In this document: in pieces, positions 21,221-28,665 of the stretch | Numbering within the stretch: the first letter of the stretch is position 1 | Layout of the letters: every line of letters begins with the position of its first letter | Assembly: GCF_001667945.1 (NCBI RefSeq) | Contig: NZ_LZJK01000094.1 | Span: forward strand, 1 to 42,305 | DNA: 42,305 nucleotides | Direction: 5' to 3' | Origin: Mycolicibacter sinensis | Lineage (GTDB): Bacteria; Actinomycetota; Actinomycetes; Mycobacteriales; Mycobacteriaceae | Made by a program: the position numbers and the translations under genes | The notes under the pieces: model-generated | Database searches by the model: none | Seen by the model: only the letters and a program-made list of their open reading frames with translations | Told to the model about the DNA's origin: nothing

Positions 21221-21709
21221 TTACAACGCCTGCAGCAGCCTGGCTCGCACCTTCACGCGGAGCTGCTCGAACTTGGAGTTGCGCTGCCGCTCCATCTCGG
21301 CGGCCATCCGATTGCCCAGCTCTTCCAACTCGGCCTCGGTCAGCTCCACCGGCGCGGGCGGCGGTACCAGGTCACGCTCCTCTTCGTCAGCGTGGGCTTC
21401 CAACACGGTGAGGAAGGAATCCCACTCCTCGACGTGCCGTGGCGAGCCGGCCGGCGTCCGCAGCGCGACGGCGAGCTGGTCGTAGATCTGCCGGTGCTCG
21501 GCGTGCGCGATCGCGATGAGCCTGCTGGCCGCCGCCAAGGCCGGGTAGTAGATGTCGTCCTCGATCTTCATGTGGATGGTGAACTCCCGCAGCAGTTCAT
21601 CGAGGATCTCCTGACGCTCGGCCGATCCGACCGGGGCGGCCCTGAACCTGGCGCCCAAGCCGCGCAGCACGTTGTGGTGATCGCGTAAAACGTCGTAGGC
21701 GTTGCTCAC
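21221..21709 (-). CDS. Hemerythrin-domain protein
   Basis: 162 residues. A hemerythrin HHE bundle with the full iron-ligand pattern: His11 or His12 (RDHHNVL), His46-x3-Glu50 (IHMKIEDD), His72 (AHAEHRQI) and His106-x3-Glu110 (EAHADEEE). Such proteins bind O2, NO or peroxide at a di-iron centre; the exact ligand is unknown here. A longer frame reaches 21982, but GTG 21709 overlaps the Rieske gene's stop (GTGA, 21706-21709) and starts at SNAYDVLRDHH, where the domain begins. It is the second gene of a coupled Rieske/hemerythrin pair, next to but not sharing the promoter of mbtI. Confidence 0.88.
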   Translation of the reverse strand: MSNAYDVLRDHHNVLRGLGARFRAAPVGSAERQEILDELLREFTIHMKIEDDIYYPALAAASRLIAIAHAEHRQIYDQLAVALRTPAGSPRHVEEWDSFLTVLEAHADEEERDLVPPPAPVELTEAELEELGNRMAAEMERQRNSKFEQLRVKVRARLLQAL

Positions 21710-22731
21710 TGTGCGATCTCCTCCGCCGATGCGATTTCCGGACACTGGCCGGGTTTCGGGTCCAGGTACCTCACCCGGCCGACGCCGAGCGGAGTCGCTA
21801 CACCCTCGCGCAGCTCGACCATCCCGTCTTTCACCCGCGCCTGGTAGCAGGGCAATGGGGCGGCGGCCGGTCCGCGCAGCACCACACCGGTGTGCAGGTC
21901 GAACTGCGAGCCATGCCACGGGCAGACCAGACGGCCGCGGTCGACCCAACCGTCCTCCATCGGGGCTGCCAGGTGCGGGCACCGGGCGGCAAACGCCGAG
22001 ACGTTGTCGCCGTCACGGCACAACACCACCCCGACACCGTCGACATCGACCCGCGTGGGCTTGTTGCCGGCCGGAAGTTCGGCCTCCGGCAGCAGCGGCG
22101 TCCACGTGTCAATACGCAGGCGTTCACCGGACTGGTCCATACCGATCCCGGAGCCGAACACCAGCGCACCGCCCAAAAACCCGCTGCCGCTGGTGATTGC
22201 GTAGCCGACCGCACTGGTCACGATGCCCCGCCCGTGCCGGCCACGGCGCCGGTCCCGCCAGGACTGGATGTAAAGGCCCGTGGCGACGAGGTTCAGCACC
22301 CCGTGCACCAGGCCGATCCGCCGGTCGGATTCGTGGGTGTGCTGCCAGTCGGTCACGCCGGTGGCCGCGGAGGCGAAGTTGGCCAAGATCCCCAGGCCCA
22401 GGGCGCGCTGGGCGAATCGCGACGCGTCGAGCGCCTCGGTCGACGCCCTGCCCGGCAGCAGGCCCAGCGCATCCAGGGCCACCGTCGTCCCGAGGGCACC
22501 GGTGGTCAGCGACGCCAGCGGCGGATGCACGGGGTGGCCGAGCCAGACGCCGTTCAAGAAATTGGTCACCCGGTTCCGCGCCCCGCCGAACGCGTTGAAC
22601 GCGAAGCTGAGCACGTTTTCCAGCCGGTAGCTCGGCCGGTCCATCCACGCTTGGCGCCCGAGAAAGTCCAGCACCCGCCCGCCGGCCCCGCGGGCCCGGT
22701 CCTCGGCGCCTTGCGCCCGTTGAACTGCCAT
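21706..22731 (-). CDS. DUF2231 membrane domain fused to a Rieske [2Fe-2S] domain
   Basis: 341 residues from an ATG with GGAGG upstream. Residues about 60-195 form a multi-helix membrane region with HPVHPPLASL and HESDRRIGLVHGVLN, typical of DUF2231. Residues about 205-310 form a Rieske ferredoxin-like domain with Cys251-x-His253 and Cys270-x2-His273 (CPHL and CPWHGSQF). The fusion suggests a membrane-anchored electron carrier. The hemerythrin protein starts within its stop codon, so the two are made together and may form an iron-dependent redox or gas-sensing pair. Upstream lies a plausible promoter (22789-22818). Confidence 0.88.
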   Translation of the reverse strand: MAVQRAQGAEDRARGAGGRVLDFLGRQAWMDRPSYRLENVLSFAFNAFGGARNRVTNFLNGVWLGHPVHPPLASLTTGALGTTVALDALGLLPGRASTEALDASRFAQRALGLGILANFASAATGVTDWQHTHESDRRIGLVHGVLNLVATGLYIQSWRDRRRGRHGRGIVTSAVGYAITSGSGFLGGALVFGSGIGMDQSGERLRIDTWTPLLPEAELPAGNKPTRVDVDGVGVVLCRDGDNVSAFAARCPHLAAPMEDGWVDRGRLVCPWHGSQFDLHTGVVLRGPAAAPLPCYQARVKDGMVELREGVATPLGVGRVRYLDPKPGQCPEIASAEEIAQ

Positions 22732-22788
22732 CCGATCGGCCCTCCATCTGACTGCGCCACGACTCCTCGTTTGCGGACTCGAAAGCGC

Positions 22789-22818
22789 AGTGTATCCGCA
22801 TTTGCGGCATCCAAGCAA
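22789..22818 (-). promoter_or_regulatory. Probable promoter of the Rieske/hemerythrin pair
   Basis: Read on the minus strand, TTGCTT (complement of 22813-22818) and TACACT (complement of 22789-22794) are separated by 18 bp. This is a reasonable housekeeping-type promoter about 55 bp upstream of the Rieske start. Confidence 0.4.
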
Positions 22819-23205
22819 ATAACGTGTCGCGATATTGCTAACCGGCTGTATCTTCCGTCCCGGCCGGTCGGACCCGCACCTCCGACCATCCTGAACCATG
22901 TTGGCTATCAATGTCTTTGGCAGTGCTACGGAGGCGCAAACGGCCGCCGGGAAGCTTTCCCGCGAACGCCAAGGCAGGATTGCTGTGAATCCCGTGTCCG
23001 TGACGATTCCACGGCAGATCTTGCGCTACTTCGATGCGTGATTGTCCGCAGATTTGGATCCAGCCGGCGCCGCCCGGGGCTCGCCGAGGTCGGTGACGTC
23101 GAGCACCGCTGAGCGGTAGTGGTGATGTGTTACAGGCGTTCACGATTCGGTATCGGTCCCCACACAACGGTTGGCAGCGACCGCATTCGTGTGGAATATA
23201 GAGTC
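22819..23205. other. Intergenic stretch without a recognisable gene
   Basis: Between the divergent Rieske gene and the small secreted protein gene I see no convincing coding sequence, RNA or IdeR box. A frame runs through into 23206-23508 from 23119, but its upstream part is Arg-rich and lacks any sign of being coding. Confidence 0.5.
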
Positions 23206-23508
23206 ATGCTAAGTATTCGGAAACTCATCGCACCGATGTTCGTTGCCGGAGCCGCAACGGCGATCGCCCTCGCCCCGACCGGCGTGATACTGGCGACCGC
23301 ACCTGCGGGTTCGGCAAACCACAGCGTCGTCGCCCAACCGCACGGTGCCGGCGGCCCCGATGGCAACGGCGGCGGCAGCGGCTGCGGCCACGACGCCGGC
23401 TGGCAGGGCTGCGGCGGCTTCATTCCCGGCCAGGGCGGCTTCGGCCACGGCTGCATCCAGGGCATCTGCGGCAGCTGGGACGGCGGCCGCGGCTGGTTCA
23501 GCGGCTGA
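23206..23508 (+). CDS. Small secreted Gly/Cys-rich protein, unknown function
   Basis: 100 residues. A typical Sec signal peptide (about 1-37, LIAPMFVAGAATAIALAP then an Ala-rich cleavage zone near PAGSA). The mature chain of about 63 residues is rich in Gly, His, Asp and Trp, with four Cys in GCGHD, GCGGF, GCIQG and ICGSW contexts. The even number and regular spacing suggest disulfides or metal binding. Function unknown. ATG 23206 is chosen because it begins the signal peptide; GTG 23191 in the same frame is possible. It lies between the Rieske gene (divergent) and hemW (convergent). Confidence 0.7.
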   Translation: MLSIRKLIAPMFVAGAATAIALAPTGVILATAPAGSANHSVVAQPHGAGGPDGNGGGSGCGHDAGWQGCGGFIPGQGGFGHGCIQGICGSWDGGRGWFSG

Positions 23509-23606
23509 CCAGCCCCACCGTTGCTGCCCGTAGGCCGGGCACCACACCAGGTGGCCGAGCTCGGTACAGCGCCCCCATCGAACCCGCCGCGAAAGCCTGA
23601 CCCCGG

Positions 23607-24779
23607 TTAGCCCAGCAGCGAACGCACCACCGCGTCGGCCAGCAGCCGGCCGCGGTCGGTCAGCACCAGCCGGTCCCCCTCGGTGCACAACAGACCGTCA
23701 CCGACAGCCATTCTGGCGCGTTCGCGTTCGGCCGGATCCAGAACCGCCAGCGGCAATCCCTGGCGCATCCGCATGCGCAGCATCACCTCTTCGGTGTGCC
23801 GGTCGGATGCGGTGAGTTCCTCGAAGCCCGCGACGGGCAACGTCATCTCCCCCAGGAGTTGCGCGTAGGTGTTGGGGTGCTTGACATTCCAATAGCGCAG
23901 GGCGCCGTCGTAACCGTGCGCGCCCGGGCCTGCGCCCCACCACCGGCCACCGCCCCAGTAGCCGAGATTATGTCGGCAGGCCGCGCCCGGCCGGCTCCAG
24001 TTGGACACTTCGTACCAGTCCATCCCGGCGGCACGCAGGGTGTCGTCGACCAGTTCGTAGCGATGCGCCAGCACGTCGTTGTCGGGGGTGGGCAGTTCCC
24101 CGCGCCGCACCCGCCGGGCCAGCGCGGTGCCGTCCTCGACGATCAGGCCGTAGGCCGAGACGTGATCGACACCTGCTTCCAGGGCGGCATCCACCGAACG
24201 CAGCAGATCGTCGTCGGTCTCGCCGGGGGTGCCGTATATCAGGTCGATGTTGAGGTGTTCGAAGCTCGCGGCCAACGCTTCCCGTGCGGCGGCCACCGGG
24301 CGGCCCGGCGAGTGGATGCGGTCCAGGGTCGCCAGCACCCGCGGGGACACCGACTGCATTCCCAACGACACCCGGGTATAGCCGGCGGCGCGGATGGTGT
24401 CGAAGAACTCCGGCGACGTCGACTCCGGGTTCGCCTCGGTGGTGACCTCGGCGTCGTCGGCCAGTCCGAAGTGTTCCCGCACGTGCTCGAGCACCAGTGC
24501 CAACCGCGCACCGCCCAGCAGCGACGGCGTGCCGCCGCCGACGAATACGGTGTCAGCGCGCGGGCCTCCCAGGCGAACGGCGGCCAACTCCAGTTCCCGG
24601 GCGAGCGCCGCCACCCAGGCGTCGGGGTTGGCGCCGCCCAACTCCGCCGGAGTGTAGGTGTTGAAGTCGCAGTAGCCGCAGCGGGTGAAACAGAACGGCA
24701 CGTGCACATACACCCCGAACGGGCCGTCATGGCCGCGGTGCACCTCGGGCAGCGTCGCCGCGGTCGGGGTGGGCATCAT
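23607..24779 (-). CDS. hemW: HemW-type radical SAM protein
   Basis: 390 residues. The radical SAM cluster motif Cys30-x3-Cys34-x2-Cys37 (PFCFTRCGYCDF) is followed by the SAM-binding GGTPS motif and the HemN/HemW family blocks (NPES, RVSLGMQS, NIDLIYGTPGE, SAYGLIVEDGT). Proteins like this were once called oxygen-independent coproporphyrinogen oxidase (hemN). The length and presence of only the three cluster Cys at the start fit HemW, a heme chaperone, better. In the mycobacterial order it is followed, as here, by rpf and the Mce-associated-type gene upstream on the same strand, 43 bp away. Confidence 0.92.
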   Translation of the reverse strand: MMPTPTAATLPEVHRGHDGPFGVYVHVPFCFTRCGYCDFNTYTPAELGGANPDAWVAALARELELAAVRLGGPRADTVFVGGGTPSLLGGARLALVLEHVREHFGLADDAEVTTEANPESTSPEFFDTIRAAGYTRVSLGMQSVSPRVLATLDRIHSPGRPVAAAREALAASFEHLNIDLIYGTPGETDDDLLRSVDAALEAGVDHVSAYGLIVEDGTALARRVRRGELPTPDNDVLAHRYELVDDTLRAAGMDWYEVSNWSRPGAACRHNLGYWGGGRWWGAGPGAHGYDGALRYWNVKHPNTYAQLLGEMTLPVAGFEELTASDRHTEEVMLRMRMRQGLPLAVLDPAERERARMAVGDGLLCTEGDRLVLTDRGRLLADAVVRSLLG

Positions 24780-24822
24780 AGGGCCCGATCATCCCACGGG
24801 CCGCGGGGCGGCGCAGTGCGCC

Positions 24823-25230
24823 TCAGCCGGCCTGAGCGTCCAGTCCCGCGGTGTCGTCGAACAGCGCCGACAGATAGTGGGTCAGCGACCCCACCGGCGC
24901 CGCCCCGGCGCCGCTGGTGGCAGAAACACCGCGGGACGCGCAGGTCGGCCAGGCACCGGGCCCCTGGTTGGCCATGATGCGCTTGGCGACGGCGATCTGC
25001 TGCTGCGGGCTGGCCTGCGACGGCAACCCGACCCCGCCGTTGGCGTCCCAGGCGGCCGCACTGATCTGCAAGCCGCCGTAGTCGCCGTTACCGCTGTCGG
25101 CCGCCCAATTGCCGCCGGATTCGCATCTGGCGATGGCTTCCCAGTTGATCGGATCGGCGTTGGCGGCGCCGGTCAGTTCGGCGGCACCGACCAGCAGCAC
25201 GCCGGCGGTCAGCGCTGTGAATTTCCTCAT
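24823..25230 (-). CDS. Resuscitation-promoting factor, RpfD position
   Basis: 135 residues. A signal peptide (about 1-25, cut near ANA/DP) is followed by a single Rpf transglycosylase domain (about 27-100). The catalytic Glu is Glu37 in INWEAIARCESGGNW, with Cys36 and the Cys of PTCASRG in place for the conserved disulfide. YGGLQIS and PQQQIAVAKRI are standard. It cleaves peptidoglycan and promotes growth from dormancy. The short Ala/Gly-rich tail has no extra domain. The ATG overlaps the stop of the upstream membrane protein gene (ATGA). The position matches M. tuberculosis rpfD (Rv2389c), but assignment to D rather than E rests on synteny only. Confidence 0.92.
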   Translation of the reverse strand: MRKFTALTAGVLLVGAAELTGAANADPINWEAIARCESGGNWAADSGNGDYGGLQISAAAWDANGGVGLPSQASPQQQIAVAKRIMANQGPGAWPTCASRGVSATSGAGAAPVGSLTHYLSALFDDTAGLDAQAG

Positions 25231-25775
25231 ACCAACTCCACCTTGCTGGCCAGCCAGCGGCCGTCGACCTTGTCCATGGTCATCCGGATCCGGCTGCGGT
25301 CCATCACCGGTTCGGGGTTGTCGGCGTTGCGCACCGCCTGGTTGACCATCAACACCACCACGGCGTGGCTTCGATCGGCGGATTTGACCACCGCTTCGGC
25401 GACGTGGCCGCGCGCGGTCGCCTTGTTGTCGATCAGCAGCTGACGCAGCTTCGCCCCGGACCGGACGTGCATGCGGTTGAACTCACCGGTGGACCCTTCG
25501 GCGATGTTGGCGAAGCTGCGGTCGACGTCGTCGGCATCAATGTCCGTCAGCCGCAACACATATGCCTGGGCGGCCTGCAGCGCCTGCTCCCCGGCCTGGT
25601 GGGTTTCGTAGTGCTGGACGGCCAACCAGCCGCCGCCGCCCACGCCGGCCAGCAGCGTTGCGATCGCCAGCCAGCGCCGCAGCACGGCGCGTCCGTTAGC
25701 CCGCGGGGACGGTTCCGGTACCGGCGGCGGTTCCCACAACTCCCACCCGAAGTCGACGACACTCACCTGTCCCAC
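25227..25775 (-). CDS. Mce-associated-type single-pass membrane protein
   Basis: 182 residues: a Pro-rich cytoplasmic head, one membrane helix (about 34-53, RWLAIATLLAGVGGGGWLA), then an extracytoplasmic domain with the pattern of mycobacterial Mce-associated proteins (LRLTDIDADDVDRSFANI, STGEFNRMH, then a beta-rich VVVLMVNQAVRN and RIRMTMDKVDGRW). It corresponds in position to M. tuberculosis Rv2390c. Function unknown; coupling to rpf suggests an envelope role. GTG 25775 gives the longest form, while GTG 25766 (SVVDFGWELWE) is also possible. Confidence 0.8.
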   Translation of the reverse strand: MGQVSVVDFGWELWEPPPVPEPSPRANGRAVLRRWLAIATLLAGVGGGGWLAVQHYETHQAGEQALQAAQAYVLRLTDIDADDVDRSFANIAEGSTGEFNRMHVRSGAKLRQLLIDNKATARGHVAEAVVKSADRSHAVVVLMVNQAVRNADNPEPVMDRSRIRMTMDKVDGRWLASKVELV

Positions 25776-25780
25776 CCGCC

Positions 25781-25802
25781 TTCCAATCAGCTTCCAATCA
25801 GC
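25781..25802. repeat. 11-bp tandem duplication
   Basis: TTCCAATCAGC occurs twice in a row (25781-25791 and 25792-25802) just upstream of the Mce-associated-type gene. Probably a simple slippage duplication in a 5' region. Confidence 0.8.
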
Positions 25803-25955
25803 TGTTGCGTGCGGCTCCGCATCCGGGTCCGCACGGTCCCGGTCTGTCCCGATCCGGCCCTCCCGCCCCGACCGCGTCGCCGTCGGGCCCCCAATGAGTT
25901 TTGCGCACGCTGATCACAACTTTGCGCCGGTAAGGAAGATTTTCGGCATCCATGG

Positions 25956-25968
25956 CATAATCGGCCGC
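25956..25968 (+). promoter_or_regulatory. -10 element of the leaderless sirA leader
   Basis: CATAAT (25956-25961) is followed by exactly 7 bases and then GTG, the geometry of a mycobacterial leaderless transcript in which transcription and translation begin at the same base. Confidence 0.6.
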
Positions 25969-26064
25969 GTGACTGCCGCCTACTGCACCGCGTCCGGGGT
26001 TGCCTTGGTGGCTCGGCGGCACATCGATCTCAAGCGGGTTTGCAGCTGTCGCTGTCTGCCTTGA
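25969..26064 (+). CDS. Cys-rich leader peptide of the sirA operon
   Basis: A 31-residue frame (GTG start, TGA stop) with Cys at 6, 25, 27 and 29; the C-terminus is RVCSCRCLP. It starts 7 bases after a -10 element, so it appears leaderless, and ends 111 bp before sirA. Short leaderless frames with clustered Cys codons are known in mycobacteria as cysteine-responsive attenuators of sulfur operons. Ribosome progress at the Cys codons reports Cys-tRNA supply and changes the fold of the mRNA ahead of the operon. The sirA ribosome site is indeed in a hairpin (26156-26171). The peptide itself probably has no function. Confidence 0.8.
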   Translation: MTAAYCTASGVALVARRHIDLKRVCSCRCLP

Positions 26065-26155
26065 TGTCGTAGAACCGCCCACCTGTACTTTCCAGCTGGC
26101 CGCCGGATCTGCGCCGCCGGAGACAGTCGCCGGTTATCCGCGTCAATCCCGCCAG

Positions 26156-26171
26156 CTCCTTTGTGAAGGAG
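26156..26171 (+). promoter_or_regulatory. Hairpin sequestering the sirA ribosome-binding site
   Basis: CTCCTT-TGTG-AAGGAG forms a perfect 6-bp stem with a 4-base loop. The right arm AAGGAG is the sirA Shine-Dalgarno sequence, 4 bases before ATG 26176. Alternative pairing upstream, controlled by translation of the Cys leader, would free it. Confidence 0.65.
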
Positions 26172-26175
26172 AATC

Positions 26176-27855
26176 ATGACCGCCACTTCGTCCGCTCCTC
26201 CGAGCAGGGCCAAGCGCAGCGAGGCCCAGTGGGCGCTCGGCGAAACCGAACCGGTCAACCACAACGAGCAGTTCAAGCAGGATGACCCGGCCCTCAACGT
26301 CCGGGAACGAATCCTCGAGGTCTACTCCAAGCAGGGCTTCGATTCCATCACCAAGGACGACCTGCGCGGCCGATTCCGCTGGATGGGGCTCTACACCCAG
26401 CGCGAGCAGGGCTACGACGGCACCTTCACCGGCGACGAGAACGCCGACCTGCTGGAGGCCAAGTACTTCATGATGCGGGTGCGCTGCGACGGCAAGGCCT
26501 TGTCGGCCGCCGCGATGCGGACCCTCGGCGAGATCTCGGTGGAGTACGCCCGCGGCACCGCCGATATCTCCGACCGCAACAACCTGCAATACCACTGGAT
26601 CGAGATCGAGAAGGTTCCCGAGATCTGGGACCGGCTGGCCGCGGTCGGGCTGCAGACCATGGAGGCGTGCGGCGACTGCCCGCGCGGCATGCTGGGCTCA
26701 CCGCTGGCCGGGGAGTCACTCGATGAGGTGCTCGACGCCTCCCCCGCCCTGGACGAGATCGTCCGGCGCTACATCGGCAAAGCCGAGTACGCCAACCTGC
26801 CGCGCAAGTACAAGACCGCGGTGTCGGGACTGCCCGACGTCGCCCACGAGATCAACGACATCTCTTTCATCGGCGTCAACCACCCCGAGCACGGCCCCGG
26901 CCTGGACCTGTGGGTGGGCGGCGGCCTGTCGACCAACCCGATGCTGGCGCAGCGCCTCGGCGCGTGGGTCCCGCTCGAGGAGGTGCCCGACGTCTGGGAG
27001 GCCGTCACCCGGTTGTTCCGCGACTACGGCTACCGCCGGTTGCGGTCCAAGGCCCGGCTGAAGTTCCTGCTCAAGGACTGGGGCCCGGAAAAGTTCCGCG
27101 ATGTTCTCGAGACCGAATTCCTGGGCCGCAAACTGATCGACGGGCCGGCTCCCGCCCAGCCCACCGCCACCATCGACCACGTCGGGGTGCAAAAGACCCG
27201 CAACGGCCGCAACGCGGTCGGGGTGGCCCCGATCTCCGGTCGGGTGAACGGGGCGACGCTGCTCAAGGTGGCCGAGCTGATGGAGCAGGTCGGTTCGGAC
27301 CGGGCACGGTTCACCCCGTACCAGAAGCTGATCATTCTCGACGTTCCCGACGAGAAGCTCGACGGGCTGCTCACCGAACTGGACGCGCTGGGCCTGCCGG
27401 CCAACCCGTCACCGTGGCGACGCAACCTGATGGCCTGCACCGGGTTGGAGTTCTGCAAGCTCTCATTCGTCGAGACGCGGGTGCGTGCGCAGTCTCTGGT
27501 GCCCGAGCTCGAAAAGCGCCTCGATGATCTCAACGCACTGCTGGACGTGCCGATCACCGTCAACATCAACGGGTGCCCGAACTCGTGTGCCCGAATCCAA
27601 GTGGCCGACATCGGATTCAAGGGCCAGATGATCGACGACGGCAACGGCAATTCGGTCCCGGGCTTTCAGGTGCACCTGGGCGGCAGCCTGGGCGCCGACA
27701 GCGGGTTCGGCCGTAAACTGCGCCAGCACAAGGTGTTCAGCGACGAGCTCGGCGACTACATCGACCGGGTGGTACGCAACTTCATCAAGGGCCGCAACGC
27801 CGGTGAGCGATTCGCCCAGTGGGCGGTGCGGGCCGACGAGGGCGACCTGCGATGA
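26176..27855 (+). CDS. sirA: SirA, ferredoxin-dependent sulfite reductase
   Basis: The enzyme reduces sulfite to sulfide with six electrons from ferredoxin, using siroheme coupled to a [4Fe-4S] cluster. 559 residues (563 in M. tuberculosis). The cluster ligands are the Cys-x5-Cys of ACTGLEFC and the Cys-x3-Cys of NGCPNSC. Tyr73 (GLYTQ) and Cys165 (MEACGDC) correspond to the Tyr69-Cys161 covalent pair of the M. tuberculosis enzyme. Older annotation may call it nirA. It is the first gene of sirA-cysH-sirB, with cysH starting within its stop codon (ATGA). Expression appears controlled by a Cys-rich leader and a hairpin over its ribosome site. Confidence 0.96.
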   Translation: MTATSSAPPSRAKRSEAQWALGETEPVNHNEQFKQDDPALNVRERILEVYSKQGFDSITKDDLRGRFRWMGLYTQREQGYDGTFTGDENADLLEAKYFMMRVRCDGKALSAAAMRTLGEISVEYARGTADISDRNNLQYHWIEIEKVPEIWDRLAAVGLQTMEACGDCPRGMLGSPLAGESLDEVLDASPALDEIVRRYIGKAEYANLPRKYKTAVSGLPDVAHEINDISFIGVNHPEHGPGLDLWVGGGLSTNPMLAQRLGAWVPLEEVPDVWEAVTRLFRDYGYRRLRSKARLKFLLKDWGPEKFRDVLETEFLGRKLIDGPAPAQPTATIDHVGVQKTRNGRNAVGVAPISGRVNGATLLKVAELMEQVGSDRARFTPYQKLIILDVPDEKLDGLLTELDALGLPANPSPWRRNLMACTGLEFCKLSFVETRVRAQSLVPELEKRLDDLNALLDVPITVNINGCPNSCARIQVADIGFKGQMIDDGNGNSVPGFQVHLGGSLGADSGFGRKLRQHKVFSDELGDYIDRVVRNFIKGRNAGERFAQWAVRADEGDLR

Positions 27856-28583
27856 GGCCCCACACCGAGGACGAACTGCGTGAGCTGGCCGCCAAGGGCG
27901 CCGCGGAGCTCGACGGTGCCACTGCTACCGAACTGCTGGAGTGGACCGACGCGAACTTCGGCGGGGTGAACGGGCCCCGTGGCGGCGCGACCTGCAACTA
28001 CGTGGTGGCGTCCAATATGGCCGACGCGGTGCTGGTGGACCTGGCAGCCAAGGTTCGCGCCGGGGTTCCGGTGCTGTTCCTCGACACCGGCTATCACTTC
28101 GCTGAAACCATCGGCACCCGCGATGCGGTGGAGGCGATGTACGACATCTCGTTGGTCAACGTCACGCCCGATCAGACCGTGGCGGAACAGGACGCCGCGC
28201 ACGGCAAAGACCTGTTCGCATCCAACCCGGCGCTGTGCTGCCGGCTGCGCAAGGTTGAGCCCTTGGCCCGCACGCTGCGCGGCTACTCGGCGTGGGTGAC
28301 CGGGCTGCGCCGGGTGGAGGCGCCGACCCGCGCCAATGCTCCGCTGATCAGCTTCGACGAGCAGTTCGGCCTGGTGAAGGTCAACCCGCTGGCGGCGTGG
28401 ACCGACGAGGACATGAACGCCTACATCGCCGCCAACAATGTGCTGGTCAACCCGCTGATCGACGAGGGATACCCGTCGATCGGGTGCGCACCGTGCACCA
28501 TCAAACCCGCGGCAGGCGCCGATCCGCGCAGCGGACGCTGGGCGGGCCTGGCCAAGACCGAATGCGGGCTGCACGCCTCGTGA
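27852..28583 (+). CDS. cysH: CysH, APS reductase
   Basis: This enzyme reduces adenosine 5'-phosphosulfate (APS) to sulfite and AMP with thioredoxin electrons. 243 residues. Cys129-Cys130 and Cys212-x2-Cys215 are the four [4Fe-4S] ligands that mark the APS (not PAPS) type, and Cys238 in TECGLH is the catalytic thiol on the C-terminal tail. A longer frame exists upstream, but the ATG at 27852 overlaps the sirA stop (ATGA) and starts at the expected RPHTEDELRELA. Sulfite produced here passes to SirA. The gene is followed by an 82-bp hairpin-rich spacer and then sirB. Confidence 0.95.
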   Translation: MRPHTEDELRELAAKGAAELDGATATELLEWTDANFGGVNGPRGGATCNYVVASNMADAVLVDLAAKVRAGVPVLFLDTGYHFAETIGTRDAVEAMYDISLVNVTPDQTVAEQDAAHGKDLFASNPALCCRLRKVEPLARTLRGYSAWVTGLRRVEAPTRANAPLISFDEQFGLVKVNPLAAWTDEDMNAYIAANNVLVNPLIDEGYPSIGCAPCTIKPAAGADPRSGRWAGLAKTECGLHAS

Positions 28584-28665
28584 CCACGCGCGTCGCGACG
28601 ATGCAGAGCGCAGCGATCTGGGGGCACCCCCAGCCGCGCAGCGGCGAGGGGGCGAGGAGCGGCGC
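28584..28665 (+). repeat. Hairpin-rich spacer, MIRU-like candidate
   Basis: The 82 bp between the cysH TGA and the sirB ATGA contain a perfect CTGGGGG-CA-CCCCCAG inverted repeat (28618-28633) and a CCGC-gca-GCGG hairpin (28634-28644), flanked by GCGCAGCGA-type repeats. Size, composition and placement between co-transcribed genes resemble mycobacterial interspersed repetitive units, which insert at ATGA overlaps. Only a genome-wide copy count could settle it. Confidence 0.45.

Noticed and set aside
21221..21982. Hemerythrin protein with a 91-residue N-terminal extension
   Set aside because: The extension is antisense-like Arg/Pro-rich sequence lying inside the Rieske gene. The GTGA overlap at 21706-21709 gives a proper start.
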